A DNA stretch of 18,880 nucleotides. Origin: Planctomycetaceae bacterium. GTDB taxonomy: Bacteria > Planctomycetota > Planctomycetia > Pirellulales > Thermoguttaceae. The stretch covers positions 1 through 18,880 of the forward strand of contig JAIRLW010000440.1 in assembly GCA_031259095.1 (NCBI GenBank). Reading direction: 5' to 3'. Below, in pieces: positions 1 through 7,109 of the stretch. The notes beneath the pieces were generated by a model, which saw only the letters and a list, made by a program, of their open reading frames with translations, made no database searches and was not told the origin of the DNA. Position 1 is the first letter of the stretch, and each line of letters begins with the position of its first letter. The translations under genes were made by a program, and so were the position numbers.

Positions 1-16
1 AAAAAATTAATTTTTT

Positions 17-982
17 ATGGAACCATCCTCTATTCCTTTGACTGTTGATGCAGTGACGTTGTTTTCCGGTTCACTTAAAGAAAAATTTCGTTTTCAGAAC
101 ACGATTGCCAATCGGGTGATTGTTCGCGGATTCGGATTTTGGACTGGCGAGGATGTTTGCTTAGACGTCCGACCGGCAGAACCGAATACGGGAATTATTT
201 TTGTACGTTCTGATCTTCTCGGAACGCCGCGTATTCCGGCATTGGTCGAATATCGTGAAGAAAAACCGCGTCAAACGTCGCTGGCAAACGGAAAAGCCCG
301 CGTTGATATGGTGGAACATCTTTTAGCCGCACTCAAAGCGCTCCGTATCGATAATTGTGAAATCTGGACGGATCGACCGGAAATGCCCGGTTTCGACGGT
401 TCCAGTCAACCGTTTATTCTCGTTTTGAAACAAGCAAAAATTCTGACGCAACCAATAATACGGAAAATCCGTATTGTAACACGTTCTTTTCGTGTCGGCA
501 ATGAATCGCAACGAATTAATGTTATGCCGAACCGTAACGGTTTAAATTCCTATCAATATACGTTGGTTCCCGGCGAAGGCTATGCGATTGACGAACAGAA
601 TTATCAATTTGATCTGACGCCGCAATCGTTTTGTGATGAAATCATGTCGTGCCGGACATTCCTTTCAAAACGGGAAGCGGATTATCTTTTGGAAAAAGGA
701 CTCTGTCAACGTGTAACGCCCAAAGATGTCTTGGTTCTCACGGAGCACGGTCCGCTTGACAATACGTTCCGTTTTTCCGATGAATGCGCCAGACATAAAA
801 TACTCGATATGGTTGGCGATTTTTCGCTGATTGATTGCGATTGGATTGGAACATTCGAATCGTGGCGCGGCGGACACAGTCTCAATGCGGAATGCGTCAA
901 ACAACTTCTGGAAAATACTATGTTGTTGGACGAATCGTTTATTCTAAAACGAATTGATATGGCGCTCGACCGCGCCGCCTAA
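17..982 (+). CDS. lpxC: UDP-3-O-acyl-N-acetylglucosamine deacetylase (LpxC)
   Basis: Zinc amidohydrolase that removes the acetyl group from UDP-3-O-acyl-GlcNAc, the committed step of lipid A synthesis, in the cytoplasm. The 321-residue product shows the VEHLLAAL motif (Glu100, His101), the RHKILDMVGD motif (His260, Asp264) and GGHSLN (His287). These fall exactly 22 residues after E. coli LpxC Glu78/His79, His238/Asp242 and His265, so the metal site and general acid/base residues are all present and in register. Also recognisable are PEMPGFDGSSQPF and SCRTF followed by GLC. The N-terminus is about 25 residues longer than usual. An in-frame TAA at 8-10 and the absence of another ATG before codon 98 support the start at 17; no Shine-Dalgarno is seen. 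The normally conserved GVGLHTG segment reads GFGFWTG, replacing a His by Trp. The gene implies an LPS-type outer membrane. The gene before it is outside the window, so operon membership is unknown. Confidence 0.95.
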   Translation: MEPSSIPLTVDAVTLFSGSLKEKFRFQNTIANRVIVRGFGFWTGEDVCLDVRPAEPNTGIIFVRSDLLGTPRIPALVEYREEKPRQTSLANGKARVDMVEHLLAALKALRIDNCEIWTDRPEMPGFDGSSQPFILVLKQAKILTQPIIRKIRIVTRSFRVGNESQRINVMPNRNGLNSYQYTLVPGEGYAIDEQNYQFDLTPQSFCDEIMSCRTFLSKREADYLLEKGLCQRVTPKDVLVLTEHGPLDNTFRFSDECARHKILDMVGDFSLIDCDWIGTFESWRGGHSLNAECVKQLLENTMLLDESFILKRIDMALDRAA

Positions 983-1004
983 TCGGAAATTCGATAAAAA
1001 AATC

Positions 1005-1098
1005 ATTTGTCCCACTAGCCGCTATTGTCCCTAATGTCCCTAAAATAAAATCTTCAGTGTAGGGACTTTAGGGACAGGTGAGACAATTAGGGACAAAT
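1005..1098. repeat. Repeat family A, full palindromic copy 1
   Basis: The 983-1414 gap after lpxC contains this roughly 94-bp imperfect palindrome. Its left arm carries ATTTGTCCC and two GTCCCTAA units, and its right arm carries TAGGGAC, TTAGGGACAG and ends ATTAGGGACAAAT. The same architecture recurs at 10833-10913, and a half copy lies at 2297-2337. As RNA it would fold into a long hairpin. There is no coding potential and no transposase nearby. Confidence 0.75.
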
Positions 1099-1265
1099 AA
1101 TCCTCTGCAATTGAAATATTTTTTATTTTACTGAACTTTTTCAAAACAATTTTTGAGATACCGGATACCGAATCCCAACAGAATGGGATTTCTTACACGG
1201 GAGCTGGAAATCTGTTAAAAATTTGCTAAAATCTTGTTAAAATTCAAAACTTCATTCATGTATTA

Positions 1266-1364
1266 GGGAACTTCTAAAAACTCGTTTTTTTGATCAACCA
1301 AAATCGACTGAAATCGACTAAAATCGATTTCAGTCGATTTCAATCGAGGTTTTTAGAAGTTCCC
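1266..1364. repeat. Repeat family B, best-preserved copy (99 bp, 16-bp terminal inverted repeats)
   Basis: The element starts with GGGAACTTCTAAAAAC (1266-1281) and ends with its exact reverse complement (1349-1364). Inside is a perfect 17-bp hairpin: 1301-1317 pairs with 1324-1340 around a 6-nt loop. The 4 bases on each side are ATTA, which could be a target duplication or chance. Related copies lie at 4247-4344, 6667-6789 and (partial) 16664-16704. It resembles a MITE or REP/BIME-type element. It ends 50 bp before the downstream membrane-protein gene. Confidence 0.8.
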
Positions 1365-1414
1365 ATTAATATCTTTTGGCAACGATTTAAGAAATTTACC
1401 GGATTTACCGAAAC

Positions 1415-2293
1415 ATGTCGATTCAAAAATTGCTTGATTGGTTTGATAATGAAACCAATCCGATTGTGGTCCGTCAGATTCGCCGTTTGGTGCGGTCTCA
1501 TACGATGACGTGGACAACAATTTTGTTTTTAGTCATTTCCGCCATAACCATATCAGGTTGTCTTGTTTCAATTGGAATAAGACCTGCGAATGACCTTTCT
1601 ATTGCAATATGGACGGCAGCCGGCAGTGGAACGGCAACATTTTTTATTTCGATTGCCGCGTTTTGTCCTGCTGTCATGTATGGAGCGGCGCGAGTCAACG
1701 ATGAACTCCTTGATCTTGCATTCTCGTGGCATAAATTATTGTTCGGTTATGTCCTTCTCGGCGTTTTATGGACGGGATATTATGCCGTTTTAGCGTTACC
1801 GTTTGTTTCGTTGGCTTTTGTTTTCGGCGGCGATTTATTTCCGCAACTTCTCCTTTTATTTCAAACGATAATGATAGGAATTAGTTTCAATCTCCTTTTT
1901 TTCTCATTTCTTGTCAAAGTCCGAAGTATGACCGGATTGGTTTTGACAACGATCATGCTCTTCTTTTTTCGTTCGATGCCGTTTACTATCTTAGGAATGG
2001 TTCATGCTATCATCCTTTATGGAATTGGCATTGTTCCTGCTCCTTCAGGAAGTCCTCCCGTTCCGGCTTCCACGTTTACTCTGCCTTCGCACACTACCCC
2101 ATGGTTTGGATATTATATTGTCTTCATGTGGTTCATTTTTGGAATCCTTGCTTTTTGGCTTTGCCGTTCACACCTTTTACATCCAAGACGCGCGGCATGG
2201 CAGGATATTGGTATCAATTTATTGGTTTACGGAATCTTTACCGTTTTAATAAACGCTCTTTGGGTTGTATTACGATTAACAGGTTTCACTTAA
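1415..2293 (+). CDS. Polytopic inner-membrane protein, possible ABC-2-type permease subunit
   Basis: I do not recognise a specific family. The 292-residue product begins with a short amphipathic cytoplasmic segment containing NPIVVRQIRRLVRS (about residues 15-28), which resembles the NP-LVRELRQ-type opening seen in ABC-2-like permeases of PVC bacteria. About six to eight hydrophobic segments follow, near residues 31-53, 65-88, 108-135, 140-166, 171-205, 230-252 and 267-288. A polar, Pro/Ser/Thr-rich loop lies around 207-228. No soluble catalytic domain is visible. No ATPase subunit or partner permease lies next to it; the neighbours are lpxC and folC, separated by repeat-filled gaps of about 430 and 395 bp, so it is probably its own transcription unit. 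The ATG at 1415 has no Shine-Dalgarno; a later ATG at codon 31 (1505) would remove the conserved-looking opening and is less likely. The permease assignment is an inference; integral membrane protein is certain. Confidence 0.75.
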   Translation: MSIQKLLDWFDNETNPIVVRQIRRLVRSHTMTWTTILFLVISAITISGCLVSIGIRPANDLSIAIWTAAGSGTATFFISIAAFCPAVMYGAARVNDELLDLAFSWHKLLFGYVLLGVLWTGYYAVLALPFVSLAFVFGGDLFPQLLLLFQTIMIGISFNLLFFSFLVKVRSMTGLVLTTIMLFFFRSMPFTILGMVHAIILYGIGIVPAPSGSPPVPASTFTLPSHTTPWFGYYIVFMWFIFGILAFWLCRSHLLHPRRAAWQDIGINLLVYGIFTVLINALWVVLRLTGFT

Positions 2294-2296
2294 TAA

Positions 2297-2337
2297 TTTT
2301 AGGGACCTAAGGGACGATAGGAACTAATGGGATAAAT
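2297..2337. repeat. Repeat family A, half copy
   Basis: Read on the minus strand this segment aligns with the left arm of the family A palindrome at 1005-1098: ATTTATCCCATTAG, then CGTCCCTTAGGTCCCTAAAA. Only one arm is present, so it is a decayed or partial element. It begins four bases after the stop codon of the membrane-protein gene. Confidence 0.6.
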
Positions 2338-2353
2338 CATCCTTGAGACAAAT

Positions 2354-2373
2354 TTGTAACTGTCTATTTTAAT
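2354..2373. repeat. Repeat family E 20-mer, copy 1
   Basis: The 20 bases TTGTAACTGTCTATTTTAAT are identical to 6560-6579, and a 17/20 match lies on the minus strand at 18282-18301. All three copies are intergenic. Confidence 0.55.
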
Positions 2374-2403
2374 AAACTCATAGTAGCCGTCTGGTTCATA
2401 ACA

Positions 2404-2605
2404 GGCAGGCGACCTTTTGCCAAAGGATTTTCACCCATGGTCGCGTCGGCGATAGCCGACTTTGACCCTGCGGACGGATGGCAATCAGATTCCAAAACGG
2501 ACGGAAATACCCATTGCCGGATTGAATCAGGGTTCCCGCGATGTTTCGGCGAAACATCGCCTACCACTGGCGTGATGGCGGGTGAAAGCCCTTCGGCGAA
2601 ACATT
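2404..2605. repeat. Repeat family C compound block
   Basis: This GC-richer 200-bp block fills most of the 2294-2688 gap. Its first part (2404-2450) matches, at most positions, the reverse complement of 5775-5820 and the direct sequence at 14950-14995: GGCAGGCGAC, CTTTTGCCAAAGG, TTTTCACCCA, then GTCGCGTCGGC. Its last part (2540-2605) carries the hairpin ATGTTTC-GGC-GAAACAT and the phrase GGGTGAAAGCCCTTCGGCGAAACAT. The intervening 90 bp contains further small inverted repeats. Short open frames exist on both strands but look incidental. Confidence 0.65.
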
Positions 2606-2688
2606 GTACCTTATATTGACAAACTTTTAATGAATCTAATGAATAATTACGAAATTTTAATTAATAATATCACAACCGTTGTCCTACC

Positions 2689-4236
2689 ATGACACTACAA
2701 ACATTTGACGAAATAATAAAAATGTTAGAATCGCGAGTCAATCTGGAAACCTGTTCTGATTTTTCGTTTCAAGGTATGGAAAGACGGTTAGAGGAATTGC
2801 GTCAATTACTCAAATATTTGGGCGCGCCGGAAACTCGTTACCGAACCGTTCACATTGCCGGAACAAAAGGTAAAGGTTCCACTTGCGTTTTGCTGGAATC
2901 GATCCTTGTCGAAAATCATTGCCGAGTCGGTCGTTTTTCATCGCCGCATCTCTACTCTGTTCGTGAACGAATCGCCATTAACGGAATACCATGTAGTGAA
3001 GAAGAATTTGTCGAATTGATGGTTTCGATTTACAACCGGATTAACGCACGGAATCCAAAACTTCTTGAAGAACTGACCTACTTTGAACTCATCACCCTCT
3101 TGGCATTCGAATACTTTGCTAAAAAACAAGTTGACGTTGCTATTTTCGAGGTTGGTATGGGCGGACGATTGGATGCCACCAATGTTTGCCGACCCGACGT
3201 TACGGTGATTACGAGTATCAGTTTTGATCACATGGCTCAATTAGGTCCGACACTGACCGATATTGCAACGGAAAAAGCGGGCATTATCAAACCGGGTATT
3301 CCTTTGGTTTCGGCTGTCCGTCACCCCGAAGCACAACAAGTAATTCGTAACATCGCCAGAGAACGCTGTGCGCCCGAATTTTTTCTGGGGGAAGCATTTA
3401 ATATTCATCGGAATAATAGTTATGAAAGTATTCAAAAAAATTTTTGTTTTCGTACCATTCCGAAAAAATTCCCGTTGGATTGCGATTTGACCGATTTGTC
3501 GTTAAATTTGTTAGGACTGCACCAAGTACGTAACGCTTCGCTGGCAATTGCGGCAGCGTTACTGTTACGAGCCAAAACGAGCCGGATTGCGTTAGACGAA
3601 TCTAAAATTCGTAATGCTTTTCGGAAGGCGCATCTTCCTATTCGGGTTGAAGTTATTTGTTCCTCTAATACATTACCGGTTTTAATTGTTGACGGAGCGC
3701 ATAACCGTTCTTCAATCATGGCGTTGATTAAAACAGTACAGAAAGCATTTCCCAACAAACGGCTTGTTGCCATTTTTGGCGTTTCACTCGGTAAAGACGT
3801 TGAAGGAATGTTGATCGATTTAATGAACTATTTTAAACGAATTGTCCTGACTCAATATTCCTCAAATCCGCGATCTTTTCCGCCGCAAGGACTTAAAACA
3901 ATCGCCAGCGCACTTCCGAATGCGTCTGCCGAAATGAAAGAGGAAGTGTTCGGTTCCGCAGAGGAAAATACCGCATTTTTGTTGCAAGACAAATCCGTGA
4001 CCCTAAACCCAAATACAGAACGTGCTTATAAACCTCGTCATAATATTTCCCACACGGCAACCGCTTCAAAGCAAACAAATCTTCAAATAGAAGTAATCGA
4101 AAATTGTCAGGAAGCGTTAAAAAAAATCTGGGCGGAATCGACGTCCGAGGAAGTAATTTGTGTTACCGGTTCCATGTTTTTGGCTGCCGAACTACGCCAA
4201 TTCTTTTTTGAAACAATCGGAACTGCTAATCGTTAA
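2689..4236 (+). CDS. folC: Bifunctional dihydrofolate synthase / folylpolyglutamate synthase
   Basis: ATP-dependent Mur-ligase-family enzyme that adds glutamate to dihydropteroate and tetrahydrofolates in the cytoplasm. The 515-residue product has the P-loop GTKGKGST at 58-65, SSPHL at 84-88, FEVGMGGRLDATN at 153-165, SFDH at 178-181, EKAGIIK at 195-201 (the usual carbamylated-Lys segment) and DGAHN at 335-339 opening the C-terminal ligase domain. A VTGSMFLAAELR segment near 492-503 is the usual C-terminal signature. Family members are usually about 420-450 residues; the excess is mainly a polar insert of about 50 residues (roughly 413-463) between the NPRSFPP segment and the final helix-strand unit. 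The start has no Shine-Dalgarno. Neighbours give no functional link; the preceding gap is repeat DNA. Identification is secure; whether it does one or both reactions cannot be read from sequence. Confidence 0.93.
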   Translation: MTLQTFDEIIKMLESRVNLETCSDFSFQGMERRLEELRQLLKYLGAPETRYRTVHIAGTKGKGSTCVLLESILVENHCRVGRFSSPHLYSVRERIAINGIPCSEEEFVELMVSIYNRINARNPKLLEELTYFELITLLAFEYFAKKQVDVAIFEVGMGGRLDATNVCRPDVTVITSISFDHMAQLGPTLTDIATEKAGIIKPGIPLVSAVRHPEAQQVIRNIARERCAPEFFLGEAFNIHRNNSYESIQKNFCFRTIPKKFPLDCDLTDLSLNLLGLHQVRNASLAIAAALLLRAKTSRIALDESKIRNAFRKAHLPIRVEVICSSNTLPVLIVDGAHNRSSIMALIKTVQKAFPNKRLVAIFGVSLGKDVEGMLIDLMNYFKRIVLTQYSSNPRSFPPQGLKTIASALPNASAEMKEEVFGSAEENTAFLLQDKSVTLNPNTERAYKPRHNISHTATASKQTNLQIEVIENCQEALKKIWAESTSEEVICVTGSMFLAAELRQFFFETIGTANR

Positions 4237-4246
4237 TCGTGAATTA

Positions 4247-4344
4247 ATTTTCTCCTAAAAACTTGTTTTTTGATCGACCGAAATCGACCCAATTCGATTA
4301 AAATCGATTTTGGTCAATTTCAGTCGAAGTTTTTAGCAATTCCC
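4247..4344. repeat. Repeat family B, degenerate copy
   Basis: Begins 10 bp after the folC stop. The right end GTTTTTAGCAATTCCC and the left end (TCTCCTAAAAAC) are decayed versions of the 16-bp termini of the 1266-1364 copy, and the interior keeps TTTTTTGATCGACCGAAATCGA and AAAATCGATTTTGGTC. Its length of about 98 bp matches the 99-bp copy. As RNA it could form a hairpin downstream of folC, but it is not a canonical terminator. Confidence 0.65.
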
Positions 4345-4421
4345 TATATTTATTGCATTTACGAAACCTAAAAATAAAAACCGGATTTTAACGTGCCATG
4401 CGTAATAATTACTCACTTTCC

Positions 4422-4460
4422 ACTATTAACTACTAACTATTAACTAACTTGCTAACTATT
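4422..4460. repeat. Short imperfect direct repeats across a start codon
   Basis: CTATTAAC occurs at 4423-4430 and 4437-4444, and CTAACTATT at 4433-4441 and 4452-4460. The cluster directly precedes and overlaps the first codons of the HD-domain gene. It might be a slippage-prone or regulatory segment; no function is shown. Confidence 0.45.
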
Positions 4461-5768
4461 CCTGAAATAATAGGTCTTGATTCCTATGTTGGATTTGTTC
4501 GGATTCCGCCGGAGTTGGATGTTCCGTTGACAGATCGGGTACGGCGTATTATCGATACAAAACCGTTTCGCCGACTTGCCAACATGACTCAAGTTGGTCT
4601 TGTTTCCCTCGTTTATCCGGCGGCAAGACATACCCGATTCGAACATTCCTTAGGCGTTTACCGTCTGGCATTGCTGTTTTTAAAACGATTATCGCACGTT
4701 TCCCGTTTTACCGAAATTATTTCACGGCACGATGCGGAACTTTTAATTGTTACTGCGTTGCTTCACGATGTTGGACATTGGCCCTTTTGCCATTTAATTG
4801 AGGATATTCGAATCAACGATTTACCGCATCACGAAGAATTGGCAGCCGCAATGTTGCGAGATGACGAGATCGCGGAATTATTGCGGAACGATTGGAATAT
4901 CGAACCGGAATCTGTTATCCGATTATTGAGCGGAAATAATTCCGAGAACAATCCGGTTACAGGATTATTGTCCAGTATTTTGTCCGGTCCGATTGATATT
5001 GATAAAATGGATTATCTTTTCCGTGACAGTTTACATGCCGGAGTTCCCTACGGACGGAATCTCGATCAGGCACGGCTTATCGGCAGTCTTTGCGTTAATG
5101 ATTCCGGAAGCGGAATGGCAATTACAGAAAAAGGGAAAACCGCCGCCGAATTGATGATTTTCGCACGATATGTTATGTTCAGCGAAGTTTATTGGCATCA
5201 CACCGTACGTTCAGCCTCCGCGATGTTTCAACGTCTTTTCAGTGAACTTTATCAGGAAGGACGGATTAAATCCGCCCAGTTTTTTGAATGGACAGAGAAC
5301 GAAGCCGTCCGGTTTTTTGTTGAATCGTCACAAAAATCGCCGGTACAACCGCTTGCCGAAGGAATTTTTGGGACAAAAAGATCAGTTTATAAACGGGTTG
5401 CTCAGTTCAGTATTCTGGAACAACCGGAAATTTATCGGAAATTAGCCGGAAAACCTTATCGTCAACTCTGTGAATTAGCGGATCGGTTGTCGGCAATGTT
5501 TCTGAGGAACAAACCGCCGTTTGCCGTGTTGATTGACGCGCCGCCCATTGAAAAAGAAATTGAAATCAAAATTGACGTTTTTTATCCGAAAGAGAATTGT
5601 TATCGGGCGTTGGAAGACATTTCACCGGTTGTTCGTGCGATGGCAAAAGAACAGTTTGACGATTATACCAAACGGGTTCGGATTTTTGCTCATCCCGAAG
5701 TTGCCGTTTCACTTCGGGAAAATCGCCAAATCATCGAATTTCTCGAACATGTTTCTATCGAACATTAA
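4449..5768 (+). CDS. HD-domain phosphohydrolase (dNTPase/SAMHD1-like superfamily)
   Basis: Cytoplasmic metal-dependent phosphohydrolase of the HD superfamily, 439 residues. The HD motif set is intact: RHTRFEHSLGV (His66), LLHDVGHWPFCH (His106, Asp107, plus His110 and His115), PHHEE (127-130) and GPIDIDKMDYLFRDS (Asp183, Asp185, Asp188). This arrangement is that of the dGTPase-like HD proteins such as the YwfO type; the C-terminal 200 residues are less recognisable. The exact substrate, a nucleotide or other phosphoester, is not determined. The start is a TTG at 4449: an in-frame TAA at 4434-4436 limits the 5' end, and the first in-frame ATG (codon 46) would cut into the conserved region before the His66 motif. 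There is no Shine-Dalgarno. It is separated from folC by a repeat-filled gap of about 210 bp, so it is probably transcribed alone. Confidence 0.85.
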   Translation: MLTIPEIIGLDSYVGFVRIPPELDVPLTDRVRRIIDTKPFRRLANMTQVGLVSLVYPAARHTRFEHSLGVYRLALLFLKRLSHVSRFTEIISRHDAELLIVTALLHDVGHWPFCHLIEDIRINDLPHHEELAAAMLRDDEIAELLRNDWNIEPESVIRLLSGNNSENNPVTGLLSSILSGPIDIDKMDYLFRDSLHAGVPYGRNLDQARLIGSLCVNDSGSGMAITEKGKTAAELMIFARYVMFSEVYWHHTVRSASAMFQRLFSELYQEGRIKSAQFFEWTENEAVRFFVESSQKSPVQPLAEGIFGTKRSVYKRVAQFSILEQPEIYRKLAGKPYRQLCELADRLSAMFLRNKPPFAVLIDAPPIEKEIEIKIDVFYPKENCYRALEDISPVVRAMAKEQFDDYTKRVRIFAHPEVAVSLRENRQIIEFLEHVSIEH

Positions 5769-5774
5769 AAATTA

Positions 5775-5822
5775 GCCGACGCGACCGTGGGTGAAAACCC
5801 TTTGGCAAGAGGTCGCCTACCT
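5775..5822. repeat. Repeat family C, inverted copy between convergent genes
   Basis: The reverse complement reads GGTAGGCGACCTCTTGCCAAAG, then GGTTTTCACCCACGGTCGCGTCGGC, matching 2404-2450 at nearly every base. A second short piece (AAGGTTGCCTACC) follows at 5826-5838. It lies in the 101-bp gap between two converging genes. Confidence 0.7.
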
Positions 5823-5869
5823 AATAAGGTTGCCTACCTTGTATTTTCAAGCGCAAGCAGTATTACCCA

Positions 5870-6526
5870 TTAATCCTGCCGTAAAGCATTTTCAACAACA
5901 AGATCGTTTGTTATATGATCGATTCCCGGTTCCATGCGAAGCATCATTTCGGCAAGTTCGCGTTGTCGTGAAGTTTTGACGGTTCCACTTAATCGTGCAG
6001 TCCGGTTCTTAAATTCAAACTGAATTTCTTGTGTTCGCAGACGTCCCTGAATCCGTCGGGCAATGTCATGAGTAATGACGATATTGGTTTGTTCAAATAA
6101 ATCAGCCGATTCGTTATTTTCCGTAACTCCAACAATTTTTCCCGAAAGCGGACGGAGCGGCAATTCGGCAAAATTAAGTTTCAATCGCGGTGAATATCGT
6201 TTCGTTTTCGTATCAACCGTTTCAACAACGGTACGATTCGTTTCAGGAATGACTTCTTCAACAACCAGTGTTCCTTCCACCGCCGATTTAACCGAATCCG
6301 CCGTATTCGTTGTCGATTGCATTTTCTGAGTCATCGAGTCCATAATGTTTTCAATCGAGCGTTCAAGAGAAATATCGTCGCTTTTCTCTCCAGTCAACGA
6401 TTTCATCATCTCATCAATAGACGGAAAAATTTCTGTATCCGATAAATCACTTTGTTGGGCAAAAACTATCGGACAAAAAAAGTACAATAAAAATATAAAG
6501 TAAACAATTTTTTTCATCATCATCAT
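5870..6526 (-). CDS. Exported BON-domain protein
   Basis: A 218-residue protein with an N-terminal signal peptide: MMMMKK, a hydrophobic stretch to about residue 20, and a probable signal peptidase I site after VFA (residue 23). Residues 24-150 are polar, acidic and Ser/Thr-rich with no recognised fold. Residues about 150-213 resemble a BON domain: ITHDIARRIQGRL, FEFKNRTARLSGTV, then REL-AEMMLRMEPGIDHITNDLVV. BON domains bind membranes or phospholipids, so a periplasmic envelope role is likely. The start has four consecutive ATG codons (6526 down to 6515), and AAAAGGAG (6534-6527) abuts the first. The third or fourth ATG has the more usual spacing of 6 or 9 nt, so the true N-terminus may be two or three residues shorter. 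It converges on the HD-domain gene and is divergent from the exosortase module. Confidence 0.75.
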   Translation of the reverse strand: MMMMKKIVYFIFLLYFFCPIVFAQQSDLSDTEIFPSIDEMMKSLTGEKSDDISLERSIENIMDSMTQKMQSTTNTADSVKSAVEGTLVVEEVIPETNRTVVETVDTKTKRYSPRLKLNFAELPLRPLSGKIVGVTENNESADLFEQTNIVITHDIARRIQGRLRTQEIQFEFKNRTARLSGTVKTSRQRELAEMMLRMEPGIDHITNDLVVENALRQD

Positions 6527-6534
6527 CTCCTTTT
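6527..6534 (-). promoter_or_regulatory. Shine-Dalgarno for the BON-domain gene
   Basis: AAAAGGAG on the minus strand immediately precedes the ATG run. It is one of only two clear Shine-Dalgarno sequences in the window, and its spacing favours the third or fourth ATG. Confidence 0.7.
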
Positions 6535-6559
6535 CGTTAGAATCATGAATGAACGATCA

Positions 6560-6579
6560 TTGTAACTGTCTATTTTAAT
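6560..6579. repeat. Repeat family E 20-mer, copy 2
   Basis: Identical over 20 bases to 2354-2373. It lies 34-53 nt upstream of the BON-domain start. An 8-base complement (GTAACTGT at 6562-6569, ACAGTTAC at 6609-6616) lies on its other side. It may contain promoter-like sequence for the minus-strand gene, but that is only a guess. Confidence 0.55.
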
Positions 6580-6666
6580 TAACCACAGAACACATGGAAA
6601 AAAATAAACAGTTACGGCTTGTATTTTTATCGACATTTTGACGAAATATATTGTAGGTTTTAGATT

Positions 6667-6789
6667 GGGAATCTCTAAAAATGAGTTTTTAGGCAACTTC
6701 TAAAAACTCATTTTTTGATCGACCGAAATCGATTTTAGTCGATTTCGGTCGATTTTAGTTTGTGAATAAATAAGTTTTTAGAAGTTCCC
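6667..6789. repeat. Repeat family B, 123-bp copy with a duplicated left end
   Basis: The right end is GTTTTTAGAAGTTCCC, as in the 1266-1364 copy. The left end occurs twice: once as GGGAATCTCTAAAAATGAG and again as GGCAACTTCTAAAAACTC (from about 6692). The core is a perfect hairpin: GACCGAAATCGA (6721-6732), a 6-nt loop, and TCGATTTCGGTC (6739-6750). The flanking bases extend the inverted repeat (GATT before, AATC after), so no target duplication is seen here. Confidence 0.75.
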
Positions 6790-7109
6790 AATCGCTACTA
6801 GCGGATTTAAATAGAAAAAAATTTTCATTTTTTGCTCTTAATTTTTTGCATAATAGAGAATATAATCTATGATAGACTATCCATAAAAACCTTTTTCAAA
6901 AAAATCTGAATTTATTATATTGAAATTCTTTGCAATTTGAACAGATCTCTTTATAATATTGACTTGTGTGTTTCGGTTTACTCAGACGAATACCGGATTT
7001 TAAAATTGTTAGAAGAGGGTATTTCCATTGAAATATTGGTGTAAACGTTTTATTTTCAAAGACTTGTGCTGATATTTCCTTTTTTGTTTTTTAATAAATT
7101 CGCTTTACC
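6790..7109. other. AT-rich leader region upstream of the exosortase gene
   Basis: About 320 bp without a credible gene on either strand and strongly AT-rich. Apart from a possible promoter at 6930-6957 I see no repeat family member and no clear riboswitch. The long untranslated leader (about 145 nt from the possible promoter to the ATG) would allow post-transcriptional control, but no specific structure was identified. Confidence 0.5.
6930..6957 (+). promoter_or_regulatory. Possible sigma-70-type promoter for the exosortase module
   Basis: TTGCAA (6930-6935), a 16-bp spacer, and TATAAT (6952-6957). The -10 is a perfect consensus and the -35 matches at 4 of 6. In such AT-rich DNA chance matches are common, so this is tentative. 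Confidence 0.35.

Noticed and set aside
1262..1368. ATTA target-site duplication proving transposition of the family B copy
   Set aside because: Four AT bases are weak evidence, and the 6667-6789 copy shows no duplication; kept only as a remark.
1290..1508. A 72-codon open frame upstream of and overlapping the membrane-protein gene
   Set aside because: It starts inside the family B hairpin and reads the membrane-protein gene in another frame; composition is not protein-like.
2364..2619. Short open frames of 60-67 codons on both strands after the membrane-protein gene
   Set aside because: They lie in repeat family C, overlap each other on opposite strands, and have no ribosome binding site or recognisable protein sequence.
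5791..5979. A 62-codon plus-strand frame between the convergent genes
   Set aside because: It covers a family C repeat and the antisense of the BON-domain gene end.
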